Of a DNA stretch of 64,000 nt, positions 10,645 to 21,222 are shown in pieces. The notes beneath the pieces are model-generated. The model was not told the origin of the DNA, did no database searches, and was given only the letters and a program-made list of their open reading frames with translations. Source of the DNA: Macrotis lagotis (lineage: Eukaryota > Chordata > Mammalia > Peramelemorphia > Peramelidae); contig NC_133663.1 of the NCBI RefSeq assembly GCF_037893015.1, positions 143,103,297-143,167,296 of the forward strand, given 5' to 3'. Position 1 is the stretch's first letter, and every line of letters begins with the position of its first letter. The position numbers and the translations under genes are program-made.

Positions 10645-13600
10645 TCTTTTTTAAAATTTAAATTTATTTTTTATTAAAGATATTATTTGAGTTTTACATT
10701 TTCCCCCAATCTTGCTTCCCTCCCTCTCCCTCCCACAGGATGCACTCTGTCAGTCTTTACTTTGTTTCCATGTTGTACCTTGATCCAAATTGGGTGTGAT
10801 GAAAGACAAATCATATGCTTAAAGAGAAGTCTGAGAGGTAACAAGATCGGACAATAAGCTATCTGTTTTTTTTCTAAATTAAAGGGAATAGTCCTTGTAT
10901 TTTGTTCAAATTCCACAGCTCCTTATATAGATACAGATGGTATTCTCCCATGCAGACAGCCCAAAATTGTTCCAGATTGTTGCACTGATGGAATGAGCAA
11001 GTCCTTCAAGGTTCAAAATCACTCCCATGTTGCTGTTAGGGTGTACAGTGTTTTTCAGGTTCTGCTCATCTCACTCAGCATCAGTTCATGCAAATCCCTC
11101 GAGGTTTCCCTGAAATCTGGTCCCTCCTGGTTTCTAATAGAACAATAGTGTTCCATGACATACATATACCACAGTTTGCTAAGCCATTCCCCAAGTGAAG
11201 GACATATACTGGATTTCCAATCCTTTGCCATCACAAACAGGGCTGCTATAAATATTTTTTACAAGTAATGTTTTTACACTTTTTCCTCATCTCTTCAGGG
11301 TGTAGACCCAGCAGTGGTATTGCTGGGTCAAAGGTTATGTACATTTTTGTTGCCCTTTGTGCATAGCTCCAAATAGCTCTCCAGAAGGGTTGGATGAGTT
11401 CACAGCTCCACCAACAGTGTAATAGGGTCCCAGATTTCCAGCATCCCTTCCAACAATGATCATTATCCTTCCTGGTCATATGGGACAATCTGAGAGGTGT
11501 GAGGTAGTAACTCAGGGGAGCTTTAATTTCCATTTCTCATATAATTAATGATTTAGAGCATTTTTTCATATGGCTATGGATTACTTTGATCTCCTCATCT
11601 GTAAATTGCCTTTGCATATCCTTTGACCATTTGTCATTTGGTGAATGGCTTTTCGTTTTAAAAATATGACTATGTATATTTTAGAAATGAGTCCTTTGTC
11701 AGAATCATTAGTTGTAAACATTTTTTCCCAATTTACTACATTTCTTTTGATCTTGGTTACATTGGTTTTATCTGTGCAAAAGCTTTTTAATTTAATGTAA
11801 TCAAAATCATCTAATTGGTTTTTGGTGATGTTCTCCAACTCTTCCTTAGTCGTAAACTGTTCCCCTTTCCATAGATCTGACAGGTAGACTAGTCCTTGAT
11901 CTTCTAATTTCCTTGTAGTATTGTTTTTTTATGTCTATGTCCTGTGACTATTTGGAACTTATCTTGGTAAAGGGTGTGAGGTGTTGGTCTAATCTAAGTT
12001 TCCTCCATACTAACTTCCAATTTTCCCAGCAATTTTTATCAAAGAGGGAGTTTTTATCCCATTGTCCAGACTCTTTGGGTTTATCAAACAGCAGATTACT
12101 ATAATCATCTCCTGCTTTTATACCTAGTCTATTCCACTGGTCCACCACTCTATTTCTTAGCCAATACCAAACAGTTTTGATGAGTGATGCTTTATAATAT
12201 AATTTTAGATCTGGTAGGTCTAATCCACCTTCTTTTGCACTTTTTTTCCTTAAGCTCCTGGCAATTTTTGACTTTTTATTTCTCCATATGAATTTACTTA
12301 CAATTTTTTCTAACTCATTAAAGTAATTTTTTGGAATTTTGATTGGTAAGGCACTAAACAGATAGTTTAGTTTGGGTAGAATTTTCATTTTTATTATACT
12401 AGCTCTACCTATCCATGAGCACTTGATATTTACCCAGTTATTTAAATCTAATTTAATCTGTGTGAGAAGTGTTTTATAATTGTTTTCAAAAAGATTCTGA
12501 GTCTGTCTTGGCAAATAGACTCCCAAATACTTTATATTGTCTGAGGTTACTTTGAATTGGATTTCTCTTTCTAGCTCTTCTTGCTGTTTCTTGCTAGATA
12601 TATAGAGAAAAGTTGAGGATTTATGAGGGTTTATTTTATAACCTGCAACTTTGCTAAAATTGCTTATTGTATTCAGTAGTTTTTTAGATGATTTCTTGGG
12701 ATTCTCTAAGTAGACCATCATGTCATCTGCAAAGAGTGAGAGTTTTGGCTCTTCCTTCCCAATTCTAATTCCTTTCATTTCTTTTTCTTCTCTAATTGCT
12801 GATGCTAACATTTCTGATACAATACTGAATAGTAGTGGTGATAATGGGCACCCTTGTTTGACCCCTGATCTTATTGGGAATGCCTCTTGCCTCTCCCCAT
12901 TGAATATAATGCTTGTCGATGGTTTCAGATAGATACTGCTAATTATTTTAAGGAACAGTCCATTTATTCCTACACTTTCTAGTGTTTTTAATAGGAATGG
13001 ATGCTGTATTTTGACAAAAGCTTTTTCAGCATCTATTGATATGATCATAAGGTTTCTGATAGGTTTGTTGTTGATATAATTGGGTATACTAACAGTTTTC
13101 CTAATATTGAACCAACCCTGCATTCCTGGAACAAATCCTACTTGATCATAATGTATTATCCTAGTGATGACTTGTTGTAATCTTTTTGCAAAGATTTTTG
13201 CATCTATATTCATCAGGGAGATAGGTCCATAATTTTCTTTCTCTGTTTTAACTCTTCCTGGTTTAGGTAACACTACCATATTGGTTTCATAGAAAGAGTT
13301 AAGCGGAGTTCCATCTTTCCCTATTTTTCCAAAGAGTTTATATAGGATTGGAACCAATTATTCCTTAAATGTTTGGTAGCATTCACTGGTGAATCCATCA
13401 GGCCCTGGAGATTTTTTTTAGGGAATTCAGTAATAGCTTGTTGAATTTCTTGTTCTGAGATAGGGTTGTTTACGTATTTAATCTCTTCTTCATTTAACCT
13501 GGGCAACTTATATTTTTGTAAATATTCATCCATTTCACTTAGATTATCAAATTTGTTGGCATAGAGTTGGGCAAAATAAGTTTGAATTATTACTTTAATT

Positions 13601-13868
13601 TCCTGCTCATTGGTGGTGAGTTCACCTTTTTCATTTATGATACTAGCAATTTGGTTTTCTTCTTTCTTTTTTAATCAAATTGACCAGAGGTTTATCAATT
13701 TTATTGGTTTTTTCATAATACCAAATTTGATTTTATTTATTAATTCAGTATTTTTTTTTTTGCTTTCAATTGTATTAGTTTTTCCTTTAATTTTTAGAAT
13801 TTCTAATTTTGTACTTAATTGGGGATTTTTGATTTGTTCTTTCTCTAATTTTTTTTAGTTGCATGTTT
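10645..13868 (-). mobile_element. Young L1, minus strand, 5'-truncated at the provirus
   Basis: On the minus strand the element runs from the ORF2 linker region (13,868) through reverse transcriptase and the cysteine-rich C-terminus to a 3'UTR, ending at an A/T-rich tail near 10,645. It is close in sequence to the L1s at 21,488-26,520 and 50,747-57,273, so it belongs to the youngest group here. It stops at 13,868, exactly against the truncated 5' LTR of the provirus. ORF2 is broken near 13,357-13,400 and again near 11,948, so it is not autonomous. Confidence 0.9.
11948..13357 (-). pseudogene. L1 ORF2 reverse-transcriptase frame, 469 codons
   Basis: This is the longest open frame in the window. 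L1 ORF2p primes reverse transcription on nicked chromosomal DNA. The frame spans the RT fingers, palm and thumb: [23 protein letters not shown] near the start, '[14 protein letters not shown]' in the middle, and the catalytic palm motif '[13 protein letters not shown]' (about residues 208-220) with both metal-binding aspartates present. A shift near 13,350 cuts it off from the N-terminal part, which continues at 13,321-13,533. A shift near 11,948 cuts it off from the C-terminal segments at 11,581-11,838 and 11,246-11,533. The isolated RT frame therefore lacks the endonuclease. Confidence 0.85.
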
Positions 13869-14086
13869 AGGAGCTCGGGACAGGAGTGGAGGACTATGAA
13901 AGGGATGGGACTGGGGAAGAGGAGAGCCATTTTTTCGCTGCAGTGTAAGCAATAAAGACCTGCTTGTTAGACTGCAACTGGATGCTCTGTCCAGTTATTG
14001 CCCTCCTTCCCCAAAGGAAGGTCTGTGCTTCCGAAGACCAGGAAAGGTATGTATCCAGGCGAAGGTTCCGGATAGGTCCCTGAACA
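13869..14086 (+). repeat. 5' LTR of the provirus, missing most of U3
   Basis: This matches the 3' LTR from about 20,977 onward; roughly the first 130-135 bp of U3 are absent. The TATA box seen in the 3' LTR is altered here ('ctatgaaagg' at 13,894-13,903). The polyadenylation signal 'aataaa' is at 13,951-13,956. Relative to the 3' LTR it lacks a 27-bp segment after 'gaagacca' near 14,040. The end 'CA' is at 14,085-14,086. The loss of the promoter half means it could not drive normal proviral transcription. Confidence 0.85.
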
Positions 14087-14088
14087 GT

Positions 14089-14106
14089 TGGCACCCAAAC
14101 AGGGAC
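14089..14106 (+). other. Primer-binding site, tRNA-Lys3 type
   Basis: The 18-mer 'tggcacccaaacagggac' lies two bases after the LTR end. It matches the tRNA-Lys3-complementary site at 16 of 18 positions. Both mismatches are G-to-A at former CpG sites, as expected from methylation decay. A Lys primer is common for lentiviruses and several beta-like viruses. Confidence 0.8.
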
Positions 14107-14190
14107 AAAGGGAATTTCTGCCTGGCCTTCCTTAATAAGAAGAAGAGCTAGACAGCCTCAGATTAATTTGAGATTAATCTGGGATGAAGT

Positions 14191-14518
14191 TATGGGGCAG
14201 GGGATGGGTTTTCCCCTAATTAAACCCAAAGAAAAGGCAGTTCTAGCTTGTCAATTATATAAATTAGGTAAGCGGCATCAATTTAAACCACATATTAAAC
14301 AGTGCCGTGAATTTGTAAATAAGGTGTGGCAGGTCTCCCCATGGTTAGAACATTCAGGGATTACAAAAGAGAACTGGGAGACAGTTGGGAGACAGTTGGC
14401 TTCTTTTTATGAGTCATGCTCTGGAATCCTAACTGACCAGGACTTCTCCTTTTATTCTCTCATAAGTACAATGTTTCCCTGTGAGAAACAATTGGCACAC
14501 AAGTGGGAAAATCAGTAG
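14191..14518 (+). pseudogene. gag: gag, matrix region
   Basis: The frame starts at ATG 14,191 with Met-Gly, the context needed for N-myristoylation. It resembles the beta-retroviral matrix (p10-like) domain, with the motif 'WLEHSGITKENWETVG' at about residues 45-60. It is open upstream to 14,168 without an ATG, so 14,191 is the likely start. A stop at 14,516-14,518 ends it, while coding character continues in another frame from about 14,505. The matrix would have targeted assembly to membranes. Confidence 0.8.
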
Positions 14519-14832
14519 GAGAAGCTTCTAAGGAGGAGAATTGTAATAATTGTCCTCCTCCAATTTATCCTTGGGCAGAACTTAGAGAAACTTATAAGAA
14601 ACATAAGAAATATGGAGTGGGGAAGAAGGAGGAGGAAGTAGCCATTCGGAGGGTGGAGCAAGAGCAGGGAAGGGTAGGGAAGAAATCAGAATCAGGGTTG
14701 TAGAGCAGCAGAAATTAAGACCCAGGGCTGTGGCGCTGCAAACATTGAGAAAGGAGGGAGTGTTTAGGCCACACCCACAGGCAGAGACAGATGAGGAAGA
14801 AGTCTCCACCTCTCTGTCCGCCATGACTCTGA
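14505..14832 (+). pseudogene. gag: gag, matrix-capsid spacer with frameshifts
   Basis: After the matrix stop a second frame stays open to 14,703. It encodes a proline- and glutamate-rich linker (NCPPPIYPWAELRETYKK, then K/E-rich sequence), typical of the segment before capsid. Another shift puts the next part, including 'PQAETDEEEVSTSLS' (about 14,774-14,818), in a third frame. At least two frameshifts therefore separate matrix from capsid. Confidence 0.65.
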
Positions 14833-15990
14833 AACACCGAGCCAGTTTCACTTTTGGCTCTTCTAGGGGCCCTGCTCCAGAAAGTTCTCATAGCATACAG
14901 TCTTAAAGCAGCTGCTGAAGAAGGGGAAATTGTAGATTGGGAAGATTGGGGCATTACTCCAACTCTTTGTCCTGTTTTTGATGATGGCCAGGGTGACAAT
15001 CGCCATCATGAGGAAGTTCCCTTTAAAGTATTGAAAGAGCTCAAGGAAGCTGTTGCCAATTATGGCTCCTCTTCGCCATATGTGAAACTTTTATTAACTA
15101 ATGCCACTGCTGCATGGCCTTGGATCCCTTATGAGTGGCAAGAGGTTGTGGGTGCAGTGCTCACCCCAAGACAAGCAGTTATTTTCACTGCCCTTGTAAA
15201 GAGAGAGGCAGAACAATACATAGAGGAGAGGGGTATCACCAACCCCGATGAGGTTATTGAGATGATTACAGGGACAGGAAGATGGAAAAGACCTAGAGAT
15301 CAAATACATTTACAACATATGGTATTTGCAGCTATTCAACTTTTCCATGTCAGACCCTTTGGGAAGCTAGAAGCCCAAGGGGCAGAAAGGGAGAAACTTA
15401 TTGGTCTTAAACAACGAGCCAATGAAACCCCTACATATTTTATCAGCAGGGTACAAGAAACAGTCATACCTATTTTAGGACACGCAACTGGTTCAAAACT
15501 GCTTTTTCCACAGTTTGTGAAAGAGGATCTTTGCCCTGAATATCAACAGCTCTTGGATGATTTGGGCACCAATCCCTCAATATGTGATATATTTAAGCGC
15601 CTCTTAGAGGCCCCCCCTAAAAGTACAGAACACCAAGGCAAGGCGATAGCAATAGCTCAGGGGATTAGGGAAGGCCTTAAACAACGAAAGGGCATTTGTT
15701 TTAATTGCAGAAAAGAAGGGCATTTTAAGGCACAGTGCCACGCATGTCAAAAGAGGGGCAGTAAACAGCCCACCTGCTACTCCTGTGGAAAAGTCAGACA
15801 TATGGCAAGGTTCTGTAGATCTAAGAAAACATTGGTTCCAGGAAACAGGAGGAGGAACCCTCCCCATGGGGTCCCCGACACCAGAGCCTATCCAGTCACA
15901 GTAGCTTCAGGGATGCCCATGGGGCCACACCCAGAACCAAAAGGGTTGCTGGAGCGATATCAGAGGGAACTACAAAATGAAAGGATCTAG
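14833..15990 (+). pseudogene. gag: gag, intact capsid-nucleocapsid frame
   Basis: This is an uninterrupted frame of about 385 codons (open from 14,833, no early ATG). The capsid core spans roughly the first 270 residues. It includes a major-homology-type motif, NETPTYFISRVQETV (about 15,421-15,465). Two CCHC zinc knuckles follow: CFNCRKEGHFKAQC from 15,697 and CYSCGKVRHMARFC from 15,775, both with the C-X2-C-X4-H-X4-C spacing intact. A proline-rich tail runs to the stop at 15,990. Capsid builds the core shell and nucleocapsid binds genomic RNA. The state of this part contrasts with the many breaks elsewhere in the provirus. Confidence 0.85.
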
Positions 15991-16623
15991 GTCAAACTAT
16001 TCTAACAGTTCCCAAGCAGGGAAAGGAAGAGGATTTACTAATAATCACCCCCTGGAGTACTGCCTCTATAGAGGTTGCCCCGGCCACATTTCCCGGACTA
16101 GTAGTGGGTGCTACAGGATATTCTCCTGTACTTGTCCACACCCAACTACTGCCATCTGGTGACAAAACTGTACCTTACCAACCCACATTGCTACCCAGTA
16201 ACCCTTCCCCCTGGCATGGCTATTGGCCGAGGAATATCTTTGCCATGGATTGAGAGTGAGAGTGTCCCACAAGTAAATTGGTGCACTAAAGTCAGATTAC
16301 AACAGCCCATTATACAGATAGATATAGCAGGCAAATTAGTGTCAGGAATGATTGACACAGGAGCTGATGTGTCCGTTATTGATTCAGTACAGTGGGACCC
16401 CTCTTGGCCGCTTATGTCATCTACCAGCCCTATTTTAGGGGTGGGAGGCCATCAAGGGGCTAGAAAAGCAGAGCATCACTTGAGATGGAGTTATGAAGGA
16501 CAAAGTGGCTTTATTCGTCCCTTAAAGATTACAGGACTAGGCTCTGCCCTGTGGCATAGAGCTTTGTTACAACAGTTACAATTGTATCTTACCACCACTG
16601 GACAATTGGAAACAAACTCCTAG
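15977..16623 (+). pseudogene. pro: pro, retroviral aspartic protease with upstream pro-frame region
   Basis: Protease cleaves the Gag and Pol polyproteins. An open frame at 16,108-16,623 contains the catalytic triad DTGADVSVI (Asp codon at 16,354) in the setting usual for class II proteases. A flap-like GVGGHQGARK (about 16,440) and a C-terminal GLGSALWHRALLQQ follow. Upstream, about 16,023-16,230, coding-like sequence (TPWSTASIEVAPATFPG) runs in a different frame and could be the pro N-terminus or a dUTPase remnant. The pro region overlaps the end of gag, as expected for expression by ribosomal frameshifting, but I could not identify a slippery site with confidence. Confidence 0.75.
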
Positions 16624-17880
16624 GGGCTACTGTTATGGTGAGCTGCCCAAATATTACTTGAAGGAGTGATAACCCTGTGTGGGTAGAACAGTGGCCCCTT
16701 TCTACAGAGAAGCTCACTGCATTAAAAGATATAGTTAAGGAACTATTGCTACAACACAGAATTGAGCCTACCACCAGCCCTTATAATTCTCCAGTATTTG
16801 TAATAAAAAAAGAAAGCTGGCACTTGGACAATGCTTATTGACTTACCGGCGGTGAATAAAAGAATGGTCCCTATGGGCCCACTACAGACGGGTCTTCCTT
16901 CTCCTGCCTTTATACCTAGGGAATTTGTTATAAAGATAATAGATATTAGGGATTGTTTTTATAGCATTCCCCTTCATCCTGAGGATAGGGATAAATTTGC
17001 ATTCTCTGTACCATAAAAAAATTTTCAAAGCCCATCAATCAGGTATCAGTTTACTGTATTACCTCAGGGAATGGCCAATAGTCCAACTATGTGCCAAGGA
17101 TATGTTGCAGCTATTGTTCACCCGTTGCGCAGTAAGTATCCCAAGGCTATCATAATCTATTATATGGATGATATACTCATGGCTACTAAGAAATCCTTGG
17201 AGCTAGAAGAATTAACAAAAGAAATGCTCCTTTCTTTGAGTAAATATGGGCTTCAAGTGGCTCCTCATAAAATACAAGATACTAGCCCTTATCAATACCT
17301 TGGTCACACCTTTAGTGAAGGTAGGACCCTTAATAATTTCCAGAAACTTATTGTTTCCATACAATGGATACGTTCTACAGTTCCTATTCCTGATGATTTG
17401 ATGTATCCTCTTTATGATATCCTGAAAGGAGATTCCACATTGACCACCCCCTAGTATTGGACCTCCCAAGCAAAGGAGGCCATGGTACAGCTCCTGTCCA
17501 GGTGTCATGAGTTCATAGTTCAATTTGATCCTGAGCAACCTATATTTGCTACCATTTCAAATCAAATGTCACATATTGGTTGTCTCTATCAAAAGCAATG
17601 TATCATAGAATGGCAATATTTCCAGAGAAGTAAAAGAAGCATCCCTTGGAAATTTACGATGCTGGCAAATTTATTCCTAGCTATGTCTGATCGTTGTCTT
17701 TGCATGTTTGGAAAATATCCTGTTTTAAATATTTGTGCTTCTGAAGGTGCTCTTCATTATTTTACTGACTCTATCCCTGAATGGGCTGCCCTACTCACTT
17801 CATGTGATGTCATTAATCTTCCATTACCCTTGACACTGCATGGATGGGACAGCCTTCCATTACAACCCCCACCATGAATT
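16624..17880 (+). pseudogene. pol: pol, reverse transcriptase (broken)
   Basis: The RT begins in decayed frame near 16,680 with the conserved '[12 protein letters not shown]' wording (about 16,777-16,812). It continues in frames 16,831-17,016 and 17,071-17,454, separated by shifts near 16,830 and 17,020. The polymerase active site YYMDDIL is intact at 17,158-17,178, and the LPQGMANSP-type template-grip motif precedes it (about 17,056-17,080). A stop at 17,452-17,454 interrupts the thumb, and the connection region is open at 17,482-17,877. Several breaks make it non-functional. Confidence 0.8.
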
Positions 17881-18177
17881 ATTTCTCCTACCCCTGTTGA
17901 TGTTGTTCACAGACACCACCAAAAACAAATGAGCAGCCTTTTATGTCCCACAAATGCAAATATTGTGAGTTTTTACCTCTGAGTATACCTCAGCCCAGAA
18001 AAAGGAACTCCTTGCTGTTACACGTGCTCTTGCTTATCTTGCCAATGTGCCTGTTAATCTTATCGCCTACAGTCTGTATTGTGCTACAGCACTTCAAGAA
18101 CTCCCTACTGCTTTTATCAATCCTCATGTTAGTATTGTTGCTTCTTTGTTAGCAGACCTTCAAAATGTTCTCCTCTC
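17881..18177 (+). pseudogene. pol: pol, RNase H remnant
   Basis: Short stretches across shifting frames read like retroviral RNase H. There is an 'FTDTTKNK' start (about 17,909), then 'SAQKKELLAVTRALAYLA' (about 17,990-18,043), followed by 'NVPVNLIAYSLYC' where the family usually has a catalytic Asp-Ser. That Asp appears replaced by Tyr. An in-frame stop and a shift lie near 17,965. RNase H degrades the RNA strand during reverse transcription; this copy is dead. Confidence 0.65.
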
Positions 18178-19209
18178 TTGTCACTGTCTCTCTACAATGG
18201 CAATGATATGGTAGATAGAGCATTGCTATGCCCTTCACTTTCAGAAGCCCATCAGGTACATGATAAGTACCATCTCTCAGCTCGTTCTCTTCGTCATCTG
18301 TATGGCATCACTAAAGATCAAGCCAGGGACATAGTGAAACGGTGCCTTGGCTGTGCTCCATTTCGTCCCCCACCTATTGACTGTGCTATTAATCCCTGGA
18401 GACCGTCCTAACTCTTTATGGCAGATGGATGTTACCCACTCTGGGAAAACCTTATTCATGTCTCCATAGACATTTTTTCCAATTTTGTCATAGAGTCAAT
18501 TCAACCTAGTGAGGCAGCCCGCCATGTTATAGCACATCTTTTGTCCTGTTTTTCCACTTGTGGAGTTCCTACAGCTATAAAAATAGATAATGACCCTGCA
18601 TATACTTCCAAGGCATTTGCAAACTTTTGTCAAGAATTTTCCATTTTACACAATACTGGAATTCCATACAATCCCACTGGTCAGGCCACAGTTGAACGTG
18701 CTAACCGTACCTTTAAAACTCTCCTCATTAAACAAAAAGGGGGAGTCAGAGGTCGTGGCCACCTTATATAAACACAATTAGCACAGCCCTTATACACCAT
18801 GAATTTTCTTCAATTGAGAGATGATGGTACCTCCCCAGCTTTGCCTTCTTCACAGAAACTTCATGAACACTCCACACACGCAACTAGCCATCCCTCTCCC
18901 TGCCCAATAGGCAACCGAGAACTGTGGAAAAGCCCAGAGGGCCAATGGCATGGCCCAGGCTTGGTAATTATACGTGGACAAGGGTATCTTTGTATTCAAC
19001 CAGATCCAAGTCCGGATGGCAAGGAGAAGGAGAAACCAGTCTGGGCTCCAACCAAATGGGTCAGAGACCATGGAGAATATGAAAATAAGGAAAAGAAGAC
19101 AAAGATGGAGAGGACAGTGATACCCAAGGAAAGAAAAGAGAATGAAGACCTTAACTCTTGCCCTCCTTGCCCTGAGTCTGCTACCTGGGACACAAGCTCT
19201 CAACAGTAA
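18178..19209 (+). pseudogene. pol: pol, integrase (broken)
   Basis: The N-terminal zinc domain is at 18,178-18,411, with the His-His-Cys-Cys set in 'AHQVHDKYH...' and 'KRCLGC'. A stop at 18,409-18,411 separates it from the catalytic core (18,418-18,771). In the core the three acidic residues are visible: HVSIDIFSNF, KIDNDPAYTS and ATVERANRT. A stop ends it at 18,769-18,771. The C-terminal DNA-binding part follows in the frame 18,799-19,209, with 'GQWHGPGLVIIRGQGY' and 'VWAPTKWVR'. It overlaps the start of env, as is usual for these viruses. Integrase would have inserted the viral DNA. Confidence 0.8.
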
Positions 19210-20300
19210 ATGGTATAACCTTACTGAGTCACATTGAGTGCAGGAAGATCAACAAGGTGCATGGTTCTGGGGGCTGGTGGTGGACCCGCCAGCTCTTAAA
19301 GCTTTAGGATGGCATGACACAACACCTCCATTTAAGATAAAAGGGAATGCCACCAAGTTAGTAGGGGAAACTGAACACCAAGATACACAGAACGTACAGG
19401 AAACTGAGATAACTAAGTACAACTTTACAGTATATGCTTCTAATCCACCGATATGTCTTTATACAGACACCACACTCTCGGATGATACAAGCTTGGATAA
19501 GACATGTATCAAATTAGAAAGTAAATTTTTTTCATCCTTTTTTCATCATAAACAAGAACTAAAGAATAATACCACCCACCTAAACATAACTATGTTATCC
19601 AGCCTGAATTGCACCCAAGAAACATCACAGACATACACGCAGCTTGCCTCTTATCATAATGGTACAGTGTCTTTCACTGCCTGCACCGAAGGAGATGGAG
19701 ATACCTGGGTTCCGATACATGCTTCTTCTACTGGGGTTCCAACATGTTGCCCTACAATATATGAGTCCTCTGTGCACCTATGATTTTGGGATTATATCTC
19801 CTCTATGTAGAAATACAAACAAATAGCAGCTCCTGCACCAGTTGCCTTTCCCATGGGAACTGCCCATCCACATTTGTGGTGATTGGGTCTACCATTTGCA
19901 CCAATAAATGCTTCCATCCATATATTCCCCTGTAAACAAGGTACATCCTGCTTGGATTTTACATTTGGGACATGGCGTGCTATTTTTGAATTTGACCTGC
20001 CATGATACTCAAGGACATACTGACAAGTTGTGTTATCGATTCATAGCTGAGACTCATGCACCTCCCGACTATGATTTCCTCCTTTGTCATACCAAAAAAT
20101 GCATCTGTTGAAAAACATGATCAACAACATGTGGGCCTTCAACCTTACCACTCTGCATTTCATCTTTGCCAGAGAAAGCAGCTGCAAGCAGTGCTTTCTC
20201 TGAGAATTGAGGCCCTTCTGCCAGAACTGCCCAATGTCACGGTGAAATATGAAGAAGAAAGCACCTCACCAATGTTTGTGCTAATGACTACATGTTTGTG
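19142..20300 (+). pseudogene. env: env, surface-subunit remnant
   Basis: An ATG at 19,142 opens a hydrophobic leader (MKTLTLALLALSLLPG) that looks like a signal peptide. A stop at about 19,235 interrupts it. An open stretch (19,238-19,783) then carries several N-glycosylation motifs, including NNTT, NIT, NCT and NGT, and spaced cysteines, as in a retroviral surface glycoprotein. Further env-like pieces in shifted frames extend to about 20,300 (LPELPNVTVKYEEES near 20,218). I could not find a furin-type cleavage site, fusion peptide or immunosuppressive-type region, so the transmembrane subunit is mostly lost or unrecognisable. It cannot act in entry. Confidence 0.65.
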
Positions 20301-20304
20301 CTAA

Positions 20305-20833
20305 AATAGTTAAAATTATATTTTATAGAGTTATTTAAGAATGCATTCAATTTTTTATATTAATTGGTTATTTAAAAGTTCTTAATAAATTTATATAAGA
20401 GGTTCCTCAAGACATTGTAATTGATTCTAAAAAGTTATTTTTTATTGACCGGTCTTAATTGGTTCATTCAAAAACATAATAATATGTGTATATGAGTAAT
20501 TAAACTTCCATGGGACATTTTCACATCTCTCTACTGGCCTGGAGGGATAGGAAAATGTTCCTATATTCAGGGATTTGATGCCTGCAAGGGCATCAATCAC
20601 AGCTTGGTTACACAAAATGATTGTTTCTGTGTGTTCATACATGTGTCTGTGTGTGTGTTTAATTCAGATCTGAAATAATTTTATTGCTGTAGGTTATTAA
20701 GTCTATGACTATTTCTATCTTGCCTCTTTTGCTACATATGCTTGCTGGTAAGCATGATATCAAAGGCTGACCTACGTGCTCTTCTCCAAAATCCCAAAGA
20801 ATGACCAAAGATGGACACCACCCCTGTCTAAAC
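20305..20833 (+). other. Region between env remnant and 3' LTR
   Basis: About 530 bp that does not read as a transmembrane env subunit in any frame. The first 140 bp are very AT-rich. Near 20,700-20,780 a leucine/cysteine-rich stretch followed by SKADLRALLQNPKE could be the last membrane segment and tail of env. An antisense 66-codon open stretch at 20,442-20,642 has no recognised domain. The segment may be replaced or inserted sequence. Confidence 0.4.
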
Positions 20834-20846
20834 AAAAAAGGGGAAT
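20834..20846 (+). other. Polypurine tract
   Basis: The purine run 'aaaaaaggggaa' ends directly before the 3' LTR start 'tgtcatgg'. This is the position and composition expected for the plus-strand DNA primer. Confidence 0.85.
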
Positions 20847-21222
20847 TGTCATGGACCCAGCTCTGGACCTTGGCCACCTATGGGCTAGGAGATGCCTGGG
20901 GGTGTGAACCTGCCCACATGGGTGCTGGGAACACCACAGTAACAGGAATGGCTCCGCCCATGAGGGAGGAACAGGGGAGGAGCCCGGGGGAGGAGCCGAG
21001 GACTATAAAAGGGATGGAACTGGGGAAGTGGAGAGCCATTTTTTCACTGCAATGTAAGCAATAAAGACCTGCTTGTTAGACTGAAACCGGGTGCTCTGTC
21101 CAGTTATTGCCCTCCTTCAACAAAGGAGGTTCCGTGCTTCAGAAGACCAAATGGGTCTGTGATGTCCAAAGACTGGGGAAAGGTATGTATCCAGGTGAAG
21201 GCTTGGGATAGGTCCCCAAGCA
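20847..21222 (+). repeat. 3' LTR of the provirus, 376 bp
   Basis: It begins 'TG' at 20,847 and ends 'CA' at 21,221-21,222. U3 holds GC-rich stretches near 20,935-21,000 (including 'ccgcccatgagggagg' and 'gggggaggagcc'). A TATA box 'tataaaa' lies at 21,004-21,010 and a polyadenylation signal 'aataaa' at 21,060-21,065. It carries a 27-bp segment (about 21,149-21,175) that the 5' LTR lacks. This is the better preserved LTR; whether it is still active cannot be judged from sequence alone. Confidence 0.85.

Larger units (their letters stand above)
13869..21222 (+). mobile_element. Class II (betaretrovirus-like) endogenous provirus
   Basis: The order is truncated 5' LTR, primer-binding site, gag (matrix, capsid, nucleocapsid with two zinc knuckles), pro, pol (reverse transcriptase with YMDD, RNase H, integrase), env surface-subunit remnants, polypurine tract and a 376-bp 3' LTR. 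The glycine-2 gag start, double CCHC knuckle, protease wording and Lys-type primer site fit class II (beta-like) retroviruses. By hand count the two LTRs differ at roughly one in ten shared positions, so it is an old copy. All genes except the capsid-nucleocapsid part of gag are interrupted, so it is replication-defective. Confidence 0.9.
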
